This document shows positions 6,940-16,809 of a DNA stretch of 64,000 bases, one piece after another. The position numbers were made by a program, and so were the translations under genes. The number at the start of each line of letters is the position of its first letter. Position 1 is the stretch's first letter. The stretch lies in assembly GCF_002937115.1 (NCBI RefSeq), contig NZ_NHRY01000080.1, forward strand, positions 1 through 64,000, given 5' to 3'. The DNA comes from Rhodopila globiformis. GTDB taxonomy: Bacteria; Pseudomonadota; Alphaproteobacteria; Acetobacterales; Acetobacteraceae. A model generated the notes under the pieces. It saw nothing but the letters and a program-made list of their open reading frames with translations, did not search any database and was not told where the DNA came from.

Positions 6940-8880
6940 ATGGCGGATGATGTGACCGAGCGGCATCCGGCAGTGGTGCCGCCGGCCGAGACCCCTGGCC
7001 TGACCGGCCTGATGACCCTTGCCGCCGGGGTCGTCATTGTCGCCGGCCTGTATCTTGGCCGTACAGTACTGATCCCGATCACGCTGGCGGTGCTGCTGTC
7101 CTTCGTGCTCGCGCCGCTGGTCAACCTGCTGCGCCGCATCCACCTGGGGCGCGTGCCCTCGGCGCTGCTGGCGGTGGTGCTGGCGCTCGGCATTATCCTC
7201 GCCATCGGCGGGCTGATCGGCACCCAGATTGCCGAGTTGATGCCGCAGGTTCCGACCTATGCCGAGACTATCCGCCAGAAGGTGGACACGATCCAGAATT
7301 ACGCGCTGGCCAAGACCAGCCTGATGATGCGCCGGCTGACGCCGCAACTGAACGCGCCCGCCACGCAGCAGCCGAAGACGACGGCCGGGACGGAGCCGAA
7401 GCCGGTGCCGGTGGAGATCCACCAGCCGGAACCGACGCCGGTGCAACTCGCCGAGCGGATCATCACGCCGATTGTCGATCCGCTGTCCACCACCGCCATC
7501 GTCCTGGTCGTCGCCATCTTCGTGCTGCTGCAGCGCGAGGACCTGCGCGACCGGCTGATCCGGCTGTTCGGCTCCTCGGACCTGCACCGCACCACCGCGG
7601 CGATGAACGACGCGGCGCGCCGGCTGTCGCTGTATTTCCTGACCCAGCTTGCGATCAACACCACGTTCGGCCTTGTCACCGGCATCGGCCTGTTCCTGAT
7701 CGGCGTGCCGTCGCCGCTGCTGTGGGGCGTGCTGGGGATGCTGCTGCGCTTCGTGCCCTATATCGGCGCGCCGCTGGCCGCCGTGCTGCCGCTGGCGCTG
7801 GCCGCCGCGGTCAGCCCGGGCTGGGGCATGGTGATCTGGACCGCCGGCCTGTACGTCGGCGTCGAGGGCGTCATGGGCCAGGTGGTGGAGCCGCTGCTGT
7901 ACGGCCACAGCACCGGCCTGTCGCCGTTCTCGGTTGTGGTCTCCGCCACGTTCTGGACCTGGCTGTGGGGCCCCATCGGCCTGATCCTGTCCACCCCGCT
8001 GACGCTGTGCCTGGTCGTCCTGGGCCGCCATGTCGAGCGGCTGGAGTTCCTGGACGTGATCCTGGGCGACCGCCCGGCCCTGACCCCGGTGGAAAGCTTC
8101 TACCAGCGCATGCTGGCCGGGGACCCGGATGAAGCCCGCTTCCAGGCCGAGATGCTGCTGCGCGACCGTCCCTTGTCCTCCTATTACGATGAAGTGGCGC
8201 TGAAGGGCCTGCAGCTTGCGGCGGTGGATGCCGCCCGCGGCGTGCTGACCGAGGCGCAGATGGAGCGTATCAGGTCGTCGATGCAGACCCTGATCGACGA
8301 CCTGGACGAGTATGAGGACCAGGAGCCGACGGCCCATGGCGCGATCGACGGGCCGGCGGCGCTGTCGCGCGAGGAGCAGGATCTGCCGAAGCACCCGGCC
8401 CCCGGCAAGGCCGTGCCAGAGACACTGGCGGAGTCCTGGCGCGACCACGAGCACGCCCCGATCCTGTGCATCGCCGGCCGTGGACCGCTGGACCAGGCCG
8501 CGGCCAGCATGCTGTCGCAGTTGCTGCACAAGAACGGGCTGAAGGCACGGGTGCTGCGGCATGCCGCCGCCTCGCGCGGGCTGATCAGCGCGCTGAACGC
8601 CGAAGGCGTGGCGATGGTCTGCCTATGCTACCTGGAGATCAGCGGTACGCCGTCGCACCTGCGCTACCTGGTGCGCCGCCTGCGCCAGCGTCTGCCAGTG
8701 GCAAAGCTGCTGGTCGGGCTGTGGCCGGCCGAGCAGGCGATCCTGACGGATGAGCGTCTGCGCACCGCCGTCGGCGCGGATATCTACGTCAGTTCGCTGC
8801 ACGAGGCGGTGGAGGCGTGCCTGGAAGCGGCGCGGGCGGAGGAACAGCCGGCGCCGGCGCTGGCGGAGGCGCCATCTTAA
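6940..8880 (+). CDS. AI-2E/PerM-family membrane transporter with C-terminal cytoplasmic domain
   Basis: Inner-membrane protein of the AI-2E transporter (PerM/YdiK) family. About 646 residues from ATG 6940, which follows GAGGCGGA; an ATG six codons upstream is possible. Two N-terminal helices (about residues 20-60), a soluble insert with a proline/threonine-rich stretch (about 130-175), then a cluster of helices with the family-typical LRFVPYIGAPLAAVLPLAL (about 268-286) and LSTPLTLCLVVL end the transport domain near residue 365. The remaining 280 residues are soluble: a helical part, then a Rossmann-like domain starting HEHAPILCIAGRGPLDQAAA (about 500 onward) that resembles cobalamin-binding-like alpha/beta folds. 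Family members transport varied substrates, so no substrate is given. Confidence 0.85.
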   Translation: MADDVTERHPAVVPPAETPGLTGLMTLAAGVVIVAGLYLGRTVLIPITLAVLLSFVLAPLVNLLRRIHLGRVPSALLAVVLALGIILAIGGLIGTQIAELMPQVPTYAETIRQKVDTIQNYALAKTSLMMRRLTPQLNAPATQQPKTTAGTEPKPVPVEIHQPEPTPVQLAERIITPIVDPLSTTAIVLVVAIFVLLQREDLRDRLIRLFGSSDLHRTTAAMNDAARRLSLYFLTQLAINTTFGLVTGIGLFLIGVPSPLLWGVLGMLLRFVPYIGAPLAAVLPLALAAAVSPGWGMVIWTAGLYVGVEGVMGQVVEPLLYGHSTGLSPFSVVVSATFWTWLWGPIGLILSTPLTLCLVVLGRHVERLEFLDVILGDRPALTPVESFYQRMLAGDPDEARFQAEMLLRDRPLSSYYDEVALKGLQLAAVDAARGVLTEAQMERIRSSMQTLIDDLDEYEDQEPTAHGAIDGPAALSREEQDLPKHPAPGKAVPETLAESWRDHEHAPILCIAGRGPLDQAAASMLSQLLHKNGLKARVLRHAAASRGLISALNAEGVAMVCLCYLEISGTPSHLRYLVRRLRQRLPVAKLLVGLWPAEQAILTDERLRTAVGADIYVSSLHEAVEACLEAARAEEQPAPALAEAPS

Positions 8881-8955
8881 CCCTTTCGCGCGCGCATCGT
8901 GCGATAGTGCCGCGCACCGGCCCCCTCCCGGGCCGGTTGCGGAGCCGAATGCATC

Positions 8956-9819
8956 ATGACGCGCCTGCTGTTGTTGCTGATCCTGCTGCTGCCGCTGGCC
9001 GCGCGGGCCGCGGACCTGAAGGTCGCCACCTGGAACCTGGACTGGCTGACGACGCGTCAGGCCGGCGACCGCGCCCTGCCGCGCGACGTGACGCCGCGGT
9101 CCGCGGACGATTTTGATCGCCTGGCCCGCTACGCGCGCGCGCTCAACGCGGATGTGGTGGCGATCGAGGAGGTGGACGGGTGGAGCGTGGCATCCAGGCT
9201 GTTCCCGCGCGACCGCTATTCGATCCACATGACCCATGACCACGTCGTGCAGCGGGTCGGCATCGCGGTCCGGCGGTCCCTGCACTATGACGTCAATCCC
9301 GACGTGACCGGGCTGGGCTTCGGCCATCTGCGCAGCGGCGCCGACATCACGCTGCATCTCGGCGCGGCCGATCTGCGGGTCCTGGCGGTGCACCTGAAGA
9401 AAGGTTGCCGGGACCGGTGGGCTGTGGCCGGCAGCCTGGCCTGCCGTGAGCTGCGCGATCAGGCGCAACTGCTGGCGGACTGGATCGCGGCGCGCCGGCA
9501 GGAAGGCGCGGCATTCCTGATCCTGGGGGATTTCAATCGGATCATGGACGGCAACGACGCCGTGCTGGCCTCGCTGCGGCAGGCGGCGCCGCTGGTTCGC
9601 GCCACCGAGGGGCGGAGTTCGCCCTGCTGGGGAAACGAGAGCTTCATCGACCACATCCTGGCCGGCGGTGCGGCGGCGGCGTGGATGCGCCCGGAGACGC
9701 TCCGGGTGCTGCGGTACCGGGAAACCGACCCGGCGTGGAAGGACCGGTTGTCCGATCATTGTCCGGTTTCGGTGCGCCTTGCCGTGCCGGACGGCAATGG
9801 CGATCCGCACGAAGGGTAG
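8956..9819 (+). CDS. Exported endonuclease/exonuclease/phosphatase-family protein
   Basis: Secreted or periplasmic member of the EEP fold (287 residues). An N-terminal signal peptide (MTRLLLLLILLLPLAARAA) is followed by ATWNLDWL (catalytic Asn), EEVDG (metal-binding Glu, about residue 72), HLKKGC (His), GDFNR (Asp/Asn, about 192), FIDHIL and the C-terminal SDHCPV. All expected active-site residues are therefore present. It could act on nucleic acid, inositol phosphates or sphingolipid head groups. It lies 75 bp after the transporter gene and may be expressed from its own promoter. Confidence 0.88.
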   Translation: MTRLLLLLILLLPLAARAADLKVATWNLDWLTTRQAGDRALPRDVTPRSADDFDRLARYARALNADVVAIEEVDGWSVASRLFPRDRYSIHMTHDHVVQRVGIAVRRSLHYDVNPDVTGLGFGHLRSGADITLHLGAADLRVLAVHLKKGCRDRWAVAGSLACRELRDQAQLLADWIAARRQEGAAFLILGDFNRIMDGNDAVLASLRQAAPLVRATEGRSSPCWGNESFIDHILAGGAAAAWMRPETLRVLRYRETDPAWKDRLSDHCPVSVRLAVPDGNGDPHEG

Positions 9820-9906
9820 GATGGGTTGGGGCGCGCCCTCATCGCCATGGTGGGCGCAGGCCCCATAGGCGCTGAAACAGTGGTGCAGGCGGTGCGATCG
9901 CTCTAT

Positions 9907-9994
9907 CGTCATGGCGGCCGCAGAGCCGCCATCCCCGCCTTCCGCCGCCTCAACCCCGCCAGGCGTGGATGCCGGGCCTGCGCCCGGCATGACG
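9907..9994. repeat. Short palindromic repeat, copy 1 (88 bp)
   Basis: Begins CGTCATGGCGGCCGCAG and ends CGCCCGGCATGACG, forming two back-to-back hairpins around a variable centre. A close copy of identical length lies at 63397-63484. The surrounding 9820-10041 gap holds only this and a partial half-unit starting near 9845. Confidence 0.8.
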
Positions 9995-10041
9995 AAGTGG
10001 AAACGACCGCTGCCGTGGGCACAGGCGGCGCGGCTGAGGGA

Positions 10042-10614
10042 TCACTCCTTCATCGGCTCCACGCTCACGGCAACCGCCTCGGTGTAGGTCAGGTCGACCT
10101 CGTCGCCGACGCGCAGGGTATGGAGGAACTTCTGCATCTGGGGATCGAGCACCTCGGTGGTCCGCTCGATCTTCGCCGGCCCGATGAACGACACCAGGTT
10201 ATGCCGCTTGTCGATCTGCGTGATCCGGACGCGCACCTTGATCGTCTGCTCTGCGGCGCCCCCCGGCTTCTGGCCCAACGCGGCGCGTTCGGCGCGTTGC
10301 GACGCCTGCACCGGCGGCGGGGCCGTGCCGGGCCTGGCGAGGCTGGCGGCCAGCGCCTCGCGGTAACGCACGATCACCCGGTCCCCCGCCTTCAGTTGCG
10401 CAAGATTCCTGACCTCCGGTCCGGCTACGACGGTCAGCAGGCCGCCTTGCGGTCCGCGCAGCAGCACGGCGCGGTCGTGCTGATCCACCGATTCGACGGT
10501 GGCGCTGACTTCGTCCTCATCGCTGACCGTCACGGCCGCCGCCGCGCGCGGCGGCTGGGCGACGCCGAACAGCAGCGTTGCCGCGGCGGTCAGCAGAATG
10601 AACCTGGTTCGCAT
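10042..10614 (-). CDS. Exported protein with two tandem small beta-type domains (paralogue of the gene at 29643)
   Basis: 190-residue exported protein of unknown function. A signal peptide (MRTRFILLTAAATLLFGVAQ, cleavage near RAAAA) precedes two similar domains: each has a V-x-x-x-V...ID...V-x-L opening and a LKAGDRVIVRY or LRVGDEVDLTY end, about residues 35-85 and 120-185. It closes with EAVAVSVEPMKE. The gene at 29643-30272 has the same architecture and the same closing motif (LAVSIEP). AAAGGAGA lies 9 bases before the ATG. The pattern of short beta-strands and GD turns suggests OB- or SH3-like barrels. Confidence 0.75.
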   Translation of the reverse strand: MRTRFILLTAAATLLFGVAQPPRAAAAVTVSDEDEVSATVESVDQHDRAVLLRGPQGGLLTVVAGPEVRNLAQLKAGDRVIVRYREALAASLARPGTAPPPVQASQRAERAALGQKPGGAAEQTIKVRVRITQIDKRHNLVSFIGPAKIERTTEVLDPQMQKFLHTLRVGDEVDLTYTEAVAVSVEPMKE

Positions 10615-10648
10615 CGTTTGCTTTCTCCTTTGACGACAGGCCGTAGCC

Positions 10649-11512
10649 TTATGGAAGTTTCCGCGCGTGCCCGGACGGCCATTGCAGGTCGGGCACGAAT
10701 TTATACGGGTAGTCGGGCTCCTTGTAGCCGTCGGGGTCCTGCCGTTTGGGCAGCTTCACCTTTTCCCGCGGCACCGCCTCATGCGGGACATGGACCAGCA
10801 GGTGCGATATGGTGTTCAGCCGGGCCCGCTTCTTGTCATCGGAATTGACCACGTACCAGGGCGCCCAGGGCGTGTCCGTCGCCTTGAACATGTCGTCGCG
10901 GGCGCGCGAATACTCGTACCAGCGGCTGTAGGACTTCAGGTCCATCGGCGAGAGCTTCCAGGTCTTCCGGCCGTCGTCGATGCGGGATTTCAGCCGCGCG
11001 GTCTGCTCGGCCTCGCTGACCTCCAGCCAGTACTTCAGAAGAATGATGCCCGATTCGATCATGGCCTTCTCGACCAGCGGGGTCATGGCCAGGAAACGGC
11101 GGACCTGTTCCTCGGAGCAGAAGCCCATGACCCGCTCGACGCCGGCGCGGTTGTACCAGCTGCGGTCGAAGATGACGATCTCGCCGCCGGCCGGCAGGTG
11201 CGGCACGTAGCGCTGGAGATACATCTGGTTCTTTTCGCGCTCGGTCGGCGCCGGCAGTGCGACGACGCGGAAGATGCGCGGGCTCACCCGCTCCATGATG
11301 GCCTTGATGACGCCGCCCTTGCCGGCGCCGTCCCGCCCTTCGAAGACGACGCAGACTTTCAGCCCCTGGTGGACGACCCATTCCTGGAGCCTGACCAGTT
11401 CGACATGCAGATTGGCCAGCTCGCGCCGGTATTCCTTGTTCGGCAGGTTGCCGGTGCCGGATGGATCGACGCCTGCGGGCGGGTCGTCATGCACTCGTTT
11501 CTTTGCAGCCAC
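10649..11512 (-). CDS. ppk2: Polyphosphate kinase 2
   Basis: Uses polyphosphate to phosphorylate nucleoside diphosphates (or the reverse); 287 residues, cytoplasmic. Walker A GRDGAGKGG (about residue 58), the PPK2 motif APTEREKNQMYLQRYVPHLP (about 87-106), Walker B FDRSWYNRAGVERVMGF (about 114) and the lid region with WKLSPMDLKSYSRWYEY (about 184) are all present. A single PPK2 domain of this length and motif set fits the class I/short enzymes. The start is GTG, with GAGGA seven bases upstream. The phasin gene upstream on the same strand ends 68 bp before it, suggesting a storage-granule context. Confidence 0.93.
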   Translation of the reverse strand: MAAKKRVHDDPPAGVDPSGTGNLPNKEYRRELANLHVELVRLQEWVVHQGLKVCVVFEGRDGAGKGGVIKAIMERVSPRIFRVVALPAPTEREKNQMYLQRYVPHLPAGGEIVIFDRSWYNRAGVERVMGFCSEEQVRRFLAMTPLVEKAMIESGIILLKYWLEVSEAEQTARLKSRIDDGRKTWKLSPMDLKSYSRWYEYSRARDDMFKATDTPWAPWYVVNSDDKKRARLNTISHLLVHVPHEAVPREKVKLPKRQDPDGYKEPDYPYKFVPDLQWPSGHARKLP

Positions 11513-11580
11513 GGCGAGTCCTCGGTTGTCTGTGGGCCGGAATGCCAGGAGGTTCAGGATCAGTCCTTGCCGGTGGAGTC

Positions 11581-12117
11581 CTAAACGGCCCTCCGCGCGG
11601 ACGTGAATGGCGGATCGGCGTGATCGGCGCGGAAAAACGCGTCAAATCCCTTCAGGTCCCAGAAACCGCCGAACATCCTGGCCTGGATTTCCGCCATCCT
11701 GGCAGCCTCCTTCGTGTAATCGTCAGCGGCATCGCGCATCCACTGGGCCTGCAGAAGAAACGCCTCGGGCAGGCTCTTGCACTGCGTCAGGCGGGTGGCG
11801 GTTTCGATGGTCCGGTTCCCCTGGCGGAGCAGAAAGTCCCCCAGCCCGGTGTTGAGGCTGGCAACCTGTTCAAAAAACTGCCGCCCCTGTTCGGAAAGAA
11901 GACGCGGAAAGTCGAAACCGAACCGAAGCATGGTCAGTCCCCCGCCAGCATAGGCCTGCCCCGCTCCGCGTGCATACTCCATTTTCTGTTTCCCTTTCTT
12001 CTGGAACATGATGGCGGCCCACCGGGCGGTGGCGGTGTCCGGGGACTTTTTCCGGGTGCGGGAAGCCGTGCGCCATTCTGGCGGCGCGGCCGTCGTGGCC
12101 GGCGCTTCGGGCGCCAT
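11581..12117 (-). CDS. Phasin-family protein
   Basis: Polyhydroxyalkanoate granule-associated phasin. The conserved part is helical: LRFGFDFPRLLSEQGRQFFE, then NTGLGDFLLRQGNRTIET and SLPEAFLLQAQWMRDAADDY. I chose ATG 12117 (MAPEAPATTAAP, 178 residues) because GC-rich third positions start there and the 28 codons before it look non-coding. A shorter start at 11982 (MEYARGAGQ, 133 residues) has the better ribosome-binding site (AAAGGG) and would give a length more usual for small phasins. It sits just upstream of ppk2 on the same strand. Confidence 0.75.
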   Translation of the reverse strand: MAPEAPATTAAPPEWRTASRTRKKSPDTATARWAAIMFQKKGKQKMEYARGAGQAYAGGGLTMLRFGFDFPRLLSEQGRQFFEQVASLNTGLGDFLLRQGNRTIETATRLTQCKSLPEAFLLQAQWMRDAADDYTKEAARMAEIQARMFGGFWDLKGFDAFFRADHADPPFTSARRAV

Positions 12118-12485
12118 GGCTTTGCCCTGGCCTGTCCGCACGGGAACTGTGCCCGGCATTTCCGGGGCTTGTATGAGGTTTGCTAACGTTCTAGCCTTCA
12201 ATCATACTCCTACGCGTCGCGCCCGTAACCTGCGCCTGATGCCGGGCCGCCGCGCGCTGACGGTAGCGGGGAACGGCGATGATGCTATGCAAAAACGGCA
12301 TCACCACGAAAAGAAGCGCCGCATCGGCCGGGGGACGCCCATGGCGCCGCGCGTTCGCCGCCGCGACGGGCCGCCGGGGCCTGCGCCGGGCGATTTGCCG
12401 AAACTGCATATGAACCTGCCAGACGGCGGCCTATCGAACGTGCCCCCGCTATGACGGTCGTGCCAGGCGAGCCGGAGAGGGTCCC
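12118..12485. other. Divergent intergenic region between phasin and RND pump genes
   Basis: About 370 bp that must hold the promoters of both neighbours. It contains an imperfect palindrome GCTAACGTTCTAGC near 12180 in a short AT-richer stretch. Open frames here (for example a basic 55-codon frame from 12287) lack a ribosome-binding site and I do not call them. AGCCGGAGAGG just before 12486 is the ribosome-binding site of the adaptor gene. Confidence 0.5.
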
Positions 12486-13586
12486 ATGCGTCTGTTCACT
12501 TTGATTGCCGCCGTGCTGTGCCCGCTCGCGATCCTGCCAGCCCGGGCGCAGCAGCCGGCAGCCGTACCGGTTGAAATCATCGTCGCCAGGCAGCAGCCCG
12601 TGACGCAGGCCGCCGAATTCGTCGGCCGGATCGAGGCGGTGGAGCGGGTCGAGATCCGCGCCCGGGTGACCGGCTTCCTGCAGAAGATCGACTTCAAGGA
12701 AGGGGAACTGGTGAAGCAGGGCGATGTCCTGTACCAGATCGAACCGGACAGCTTCCAGGCCGCCGTGCTGCAGGCGCGTGGCGCGCTGTTCCAGGCCCAG
12801 GCCAAATTCGCCAACGCCAGCGTGCAGCGGGCCCGGGCGCAGGAACTGGTCAAGACCAGCGCGACATCCCAGGCCGAACTGGATCGGCAGATCGCGGCCG
12901 AGAAGGCCGCGCAAGGCGACGTCATCACGGCCGATGCCAACCTCAAAACTGCCAGTATCAATCTCAACTATACCACGATCACCGCGCCGATCACCGGTGA
13001 GATCGGGCGGACCAAAGTTACGGTCGGCAACGTCGTCGGGCCGGATTCCGGGCCACTGACGACGATCGTCAGCAAGAACCCGATGTACGTCACCTTCCCG
13101 GTCAGCCAGCGCGAATTCCTGAAGATCCAGGCCGACGAGCGGCGCAAGCTCGAAGCGGCATTGAGCGTGCGGATCCGCTTCTCGGACGGATCGCTCTATC
13201 CGGAAGCGGGGCAGATCAATTTCGTCGACGTCGTGGTGGACCGGGCGACGGATACGGTGACCGTGCGCGCGACCATGCCCAACCCGCAGGGCGCCCTGGT
13301 TGACGGCCAGCTGGTGCGCGTGGCGGTGCAGGCGGAAAAGCCCGAGGAGAAGGTGCTGATCCCGCAGTCGGCGCTGATCGCCGATCAGCAGGGCGTCTAT
13401 GTGTTCCTCGACGTGGACGGCAAAGCCGCGGTGCAGCGCGTGAAGCTGGGCGGCGAGCACGGATCGTCGGTGATCGTCAACGACGGCCTGAAGGGCGGCG
13501 AGCATGTGATCGTCCAGGGCATGGAGACCCTGCGCCCCGGCGCGCCGGTCCAGGCCACGCCCGCGCCGTCAGCCGATCGGAGCTGA
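12486..13586 (+). CDS. RND efflux periplasmic adaptor (AcrA/MexA type)
   Basis: Membrane-fusion protein of a multidrug RND pump, 366 residues. Signal peptide MRLFTLIAAVLCPLAILPAR ending ARAQQ; it lacks a lipobox cysteine, unlike classic AcrA. Lipoyl half-motifs VERVEIRARVTGFLQKIDF (about residues 52-70) and ITAPITGEIGRTKVTVGNVV (about 166-185) flank the coiled-coil hairpin (about 85-160). The C-terminal beta-barrel and membrane-proximal domains are complete (VLIPQSALIADQQGVYVF). The permease gene begins 3 bases after its stop codon. No TolC-type partner follows, so the channel must come from elsewhere. Confidence 0.93.
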   Translation: MRLFTLIAAVLCPLAILPARAQQPAAVPVEIIVARQQPVTQAAEFVGRIEAVERVEIRARVTGFLQKIDFKEGELVKQGDVLYQIEPDSFQAAVLQARGALFQAQAKFANASVQRARAQELVKTSATSQAELDRQIAAEKAAQGDVITADANLKTASINLNYTTITAPITGEIGRTKVTVGNVVGPDSGPLTTIVSKNPMYVTFPVSQREFLKIQADERRKLEAALSVRIRFSDGSLYPEAGQINFVDVVVDRATDTVTVRATMPNPQGALVDGQLVRVAVQAEKPEEKVLIPQSALIADQQGVYVFLDVDGKAAVQRVKLGGEHGSSVIVNDGLKGGEHVIVQGMETLRPGAPVQATPAPSADRS

Positions 13587-13589
13587 CGC

Positions 13590-16500
13590 ATGTTCTCGTC
13601 GATCTTCATCCACCGGCCGCGGCTGGCCGCGGTCATCGCCATTGTTACGACCATCGCCGGGCTGCTGTCGCTGCTGGTGATCCCGGTCGCGCAGTATCCG
13701 GACATCGTGCCGCCGCAGGTGTCGGTGACGACGCTGTATCCCGGCGCGTCGGCCGCGGTGGTGGAGGCGACCGTTGCGCAGCCGATTGAAAGCCAGGTCG
13801 TCGGCGTCGACAAGATGATCTATATGAAGAGCGTCAGCGGCAACGACGGCAGCTATTCGCTGAAGGTGTCGTTCGAGCTCGGCACCGATCCGGACATCGA
13901 CACCGTCAACGTCAACAACCGCGTGCAGGTCGCCCTGTCGAAGCTGCCGGAGGACGTTCGCCGGCAGGGCGTGACCGTGAAGAAGCAGTCCTCGGCGCTG
14001 CTGGGGGTGATCGCGCTGTACTCGCCGAAGCGGACGCACAACGAGCTGTTCATCTCGAACTACGCGACGATCAACCTGCTCGACCAGATCAAGAGCTCGC
14101 CGGGCGTCGGCGACGCGACCCTGTTCGGGCCGCAGGATTATTCGATGCGCGCCTGGGTGCGGACCGATCGGCTGACCGGGCTGAACCTGACGACGGCCGA
14201 CATCATCAATGCGATCCAGTCACAGAACGTGCAGGCCGCGGTCGGGCGGTTGGGCGCGCGGCCGACCGGCAGCGACCAGCAATTGCAGTTGAATATCCAG
14301 ACCAAGGGGCGGCTGACCTCGCCTGAGGAATTCGCGAAGATCGTGATCCGGACCAATCCGGACGGCTCCGTGCTGCGCCTGGGCGATGTCGCGCGGCTGG
14401 AACTGGGCGCGGCGAATATGGACCGCTCCACCCGGCTGGACGGCGGGCCGGCGGCGCTGATCGGTGTGTACCAGGCGCCCGGGGCGAATGCGCTGAAGGC
14501 ACTCGATGGCGTCAAGCAGGTGCTGGCCGATGCCGCGAAGAGCTTTCCGGACGACCTGGCGTGGAAGGTGACGTATGACCCCACGACCTTCGTCACCGCA
14601 ACGATCCACGAGGTGCAGAAGACGCTCATCGAGGCGTTCGTCCTGGTGGTGCTGGTCGTCTATCTGTTCCTGGGCAGCTTCCGGGCGACGCTGATCCCGA
14701 CCATCGCCGTGCCGGTCAGCCTGATCGGCACGTTCATCGTGCTGAACGCCATCGGCTATTCCGCCAACACCGTCTCGTTGCTGGCGATCGTGCTGGCCAT
14801 CGGCATTGTCGTGGACGACGCGATCGTGGTGGTGGAGGCGGTGGAACAGGTGATGGAGCATCACCCGGACCTGTCGCCGGCCGAGGCCACGACGATGGCG
14901 ATGGGGCAGATCTTCGCGCCGATCATCGCCATCACGCTGGTGCTGCTGTCGGTGTTCGTTCCGGTTGCGTTCATCCCCGGCATTTCCGGCGAACTGTTCC
15001 GGCAGTTCGCGGTCACCGTCGCGGTGTCGATGTTCCTGTCGGCGATCAATGCGCTGACCCTGTCGCCGGCGCTGTGCGCGCTGTTCCTGCGCCCGCACCA
15101 TGGCCCACGGCGTGGGCCAATTGGCATGCTGATGCGCGGCATCGACTGGGTGCGCGACGGCTACGGCGCCATCGTGGCGCGCCTGGTGCGGATCTCGATC
15201 ATCGGCCTGGTGATGGTGGCGGGATCGATGGCGGCCATCTGGGGGATGGGGAAGGTAACGCCGACCGGCTTCTTGCCCGAGGAAGACCAGGGCGCGTTCT
15301 TCGTCATCGTGCAGCTGCCGGACGGCGCCTCGATCGGCCGGACCACCGGCGTCGTGGAGCAGATCGAGCGGGTGCTGAAGCAGGAACCCGCCATCGCGGA
15401 TTACTCGGCGACGGTCGGGCTGAATTTCATCGACAACTACTCGCAGTCCAACGCGGCGTTCCTGATCGTCTCGCTGAAGCCGTTCGAGGACCGGAAGAAT
15501 CCGGCGGATTCGGCGCCGGCGCTGATCGCGCGGCTGGGGGCGAAACTGCGCGCGGTTCGCGGCGGACGCGCGGTGCCGCTGGCGCCGCCGCCGATCATCG
15601 GACTGGGCACCGGGGGCGGGTTCAGCTACGTGCTGCAGGACGTCAGCGGCGGGAATCCGAAGGCACTGGCGCAGGTTTTGCGCGGGCTTCTGGTGGCGGC
15701 GAACCAGGATCCGAAGCTCAGCCGCGTGTTCAGCACGTTCTCGGCCAGCACGCCGTCGGTGTACCTGGATATCGACCGTGACAAGGCGCAGATCCTGAAG
15801 GTGCCGGTGTCGTCGATCTTCCAGGCATTGCAGGCGTCGCTGGGCGGCTACTACGTGAACGACATGAACCTGTTCGGGCGGACCTGGCAGGTGCAGGTGC
15901 AGGCCGAGGCGGCGGACCGGTCCTCGGTCGATGATATCTACCGCATCAACGTGCGCAGCCAGGACGGCAAGATGATCCCGCTGCGCAGCCTGGTGGAGGT
16001 GCGGCCGATCATCGGCCCGCAGGCGCTGATCCGCTACAACAACAACCTGGCGGTGACCGTTCAGGGCAGCCCCGCGCCCGGGGTTTCCTCCGGCCAGGCG
16101 CTGGCGGCGATGGAGCAGGTGGCGCAACAGAGTCTTCCGCGCGGCTACCGCGGGCTGTGGACGGACGTTTCGTTCCAGGAGAAACGGGCCGAGGGCAAGA
16201 CCGGGATCATCCTGGGCTTCGCCGTGCTGTTCGCCTACCTGTTCCTGGTGGCGCTGTATGAAAGCTGGACCATCCCGGTGCCGGTTCTGCTGTCCGTGAC
16301 CATCGGCGTGGTCGGCTCCTACGTCGCCATCCTGCTCGCCGGGTTGACGCTCGACCTGTACGCGCAGATCGGCATGGTCGTGCTGATCGGCCTGGCGGCA
16401 AAGAACGGGATTTTGATTGTGGAATTCGCCAAGGAACGGCGGGCCGAGGGCATGCCGCTGCTGGAAGCCGCGACCGAGGGCGCGCGGCTGCGCTTCCGCC

Positions 16501-16760
16501 CGGTGATGATGACGTCGTTCGCCTTCATCCTGGGCCTGCTGCCGCTGGTCATCGCGGTCGGCCCGTCGCAACTGGCGCGGCGCGACGTCGGCACGCCGGT
16601 GTTCGGCGGCATGCTGTTCGCCTCGTTCCTGGGGATTTTCGCCATCCCGGCGCTGTACGTCACGTTCCAGGGCATCCGCGAGCGGTTGCGGACGTCGGCC
16701 CGGCCGGGCCGACGGAAGCCCGAGCAGCCGGTTTCCGCCGATCACCATGTCGGTGCATAA
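13590..16760 (+). CDS. RND multidrug efflux permease (AcrB/MexB/HAE1 type)
   Basis: Inner-membrane proton-driven drug exporter, 1056 residues, full length for the family. The proton-relay aspartates are present in [17 protein letters not shown] (transmembrane helix 4) and the partner lysine in [16 protein letters not shown] (helix 10). The N-terminal [18 protein letters not shown] helix, the large porter loops and the [20 protein letters not shown] segment are typical of HAE1 pumps. CGGAG lies eight bases upstream of the ATG. Co-transcribed with the adaptor. Nothing about substrate can be read from the sequence beyond a hydrophobic-compound pump. Confidence 0.95.
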   Translation: MFSSIFIHRPRLAAVIAIVTTIAGLLSLLVIPVAQYPDIVPPQVSVTTLYPGASAAVVEATVAQPIESQVVGVDKMIYMKSVSGNDGSYSLKVSFELGTDPDIDTVNVNNRVQVALSKLPEDVRRQGVTVKKQSSALLGVIALYSPKRTHNELFISNYATINLLDQIKSSPGVGDATLFGPQDYSMRAWVRTDRLTGLNLTTADIINAIQSQNVQAAVGRLGARPTGSDQQLQLNIQTKGRLTSPEEFAKIVIRTNPDGSVLRLGDVARLELGAANMDRSTRLDGGPAALIGVYQAPGANALKALDGVKQVLADAAKSFPDDLAWKVTYDPTTFVTATIHEVQKTLIEAFVLVVLVVYLFLGSFRATLIPTIAVPVSLIGTFIVLNAIGYSANTVSLLAIVLAIGIVVDDAIVVVEAVEQVMEHHPDLSPAEATTMAMGQIFAPIIAITLVLLSVFVPVAFIPGISGELFRQFAVTVAVSMFLSAINALTLSPALCALFLRPHHGPRRGPIGMLMRGIDWVRDGYGAIVARLVRISIIGLVMVAGSMAAIWGMGKVTPTGFLPEEDQGAFFVIVQLPDGASIGRTTGVVEQIERVLKQEPAIADYSATVGLNFIDNYSQSNAAFLIVSLKPFEDRKNPADSAPALIARLGAKLRAVRGGRAVPLAPPPIIGLGTGGGFSYVLQDVSGGNPKALAQVLRGLLVAANQDPKLSRVFSTFSASTPSVYLDIDRDKAQILKVPVSSIFQALQASLGGYYVNDMNLFGRTWQVQVQAEAADRSSVDDIYRINVRSQDGKMIPLRSLVEVRPIIGPQALIRYNNNLAVTVQGSPAPGVSSGQALAAMEQVAQQSLPRGYRGLWTDVSFQEKRAEGKTGIILGFAVLFAYLFLVALYESWTIPVPVLLSVTIGVVGSYVAILLAGLTLDLYAQIGMVVLIGLAAKNGILIVEFAKERRAEGMPLLEAATEGARLRFRPVMMTSFAFILGLLPLVIAVGPSQLARRDVGTPVFGGMLFASFLGIFAIPALYVTFQGIRERLRTSARPGRRKPEQPVSADHHVGA

Positions 16761-16795
16761 CCGAGCCGACCGGCCCTGCGTTTTTGCCAGGCGCG

Positions 16796-16809
16796 TTGAC
16801 TTGCATCAA
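16796..16809. promoter_or_regulatory. FNR/FixK-type binding site upstream of the CBS gene
   Basis: TTGACTTGCATCAA matches the FNR/FixK consensus TTGA-N6-TCAA in all eight conserved positions. It ends 81 bases before the start codon of the CBS-domain gene, a workable position for activation. Confidence 0.65.

Noticed and set aside
12287-12454. Basic 55-codon frame starting MQKRHHHEKKRRIG
   Set aside because: No ribosome-binding site and Arg/Pro-rich composition typical of shadow frames in GC-rich DNA.
14220-16748. Very long open frame on the minus strand opposite the RND permease gene
   Set aside because: It is a mirror frame caused by GC-rich third positions; its product is low-complexity (Gln, Arg, His, Asp) and the plus strand encodes a textbook permease.
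16761-16795. Intrinsic terminator after the RND permease gene (GACCGGCCCTGCGTTTTT)
   Set aside because: The possible stem is too short and interrupted to call.
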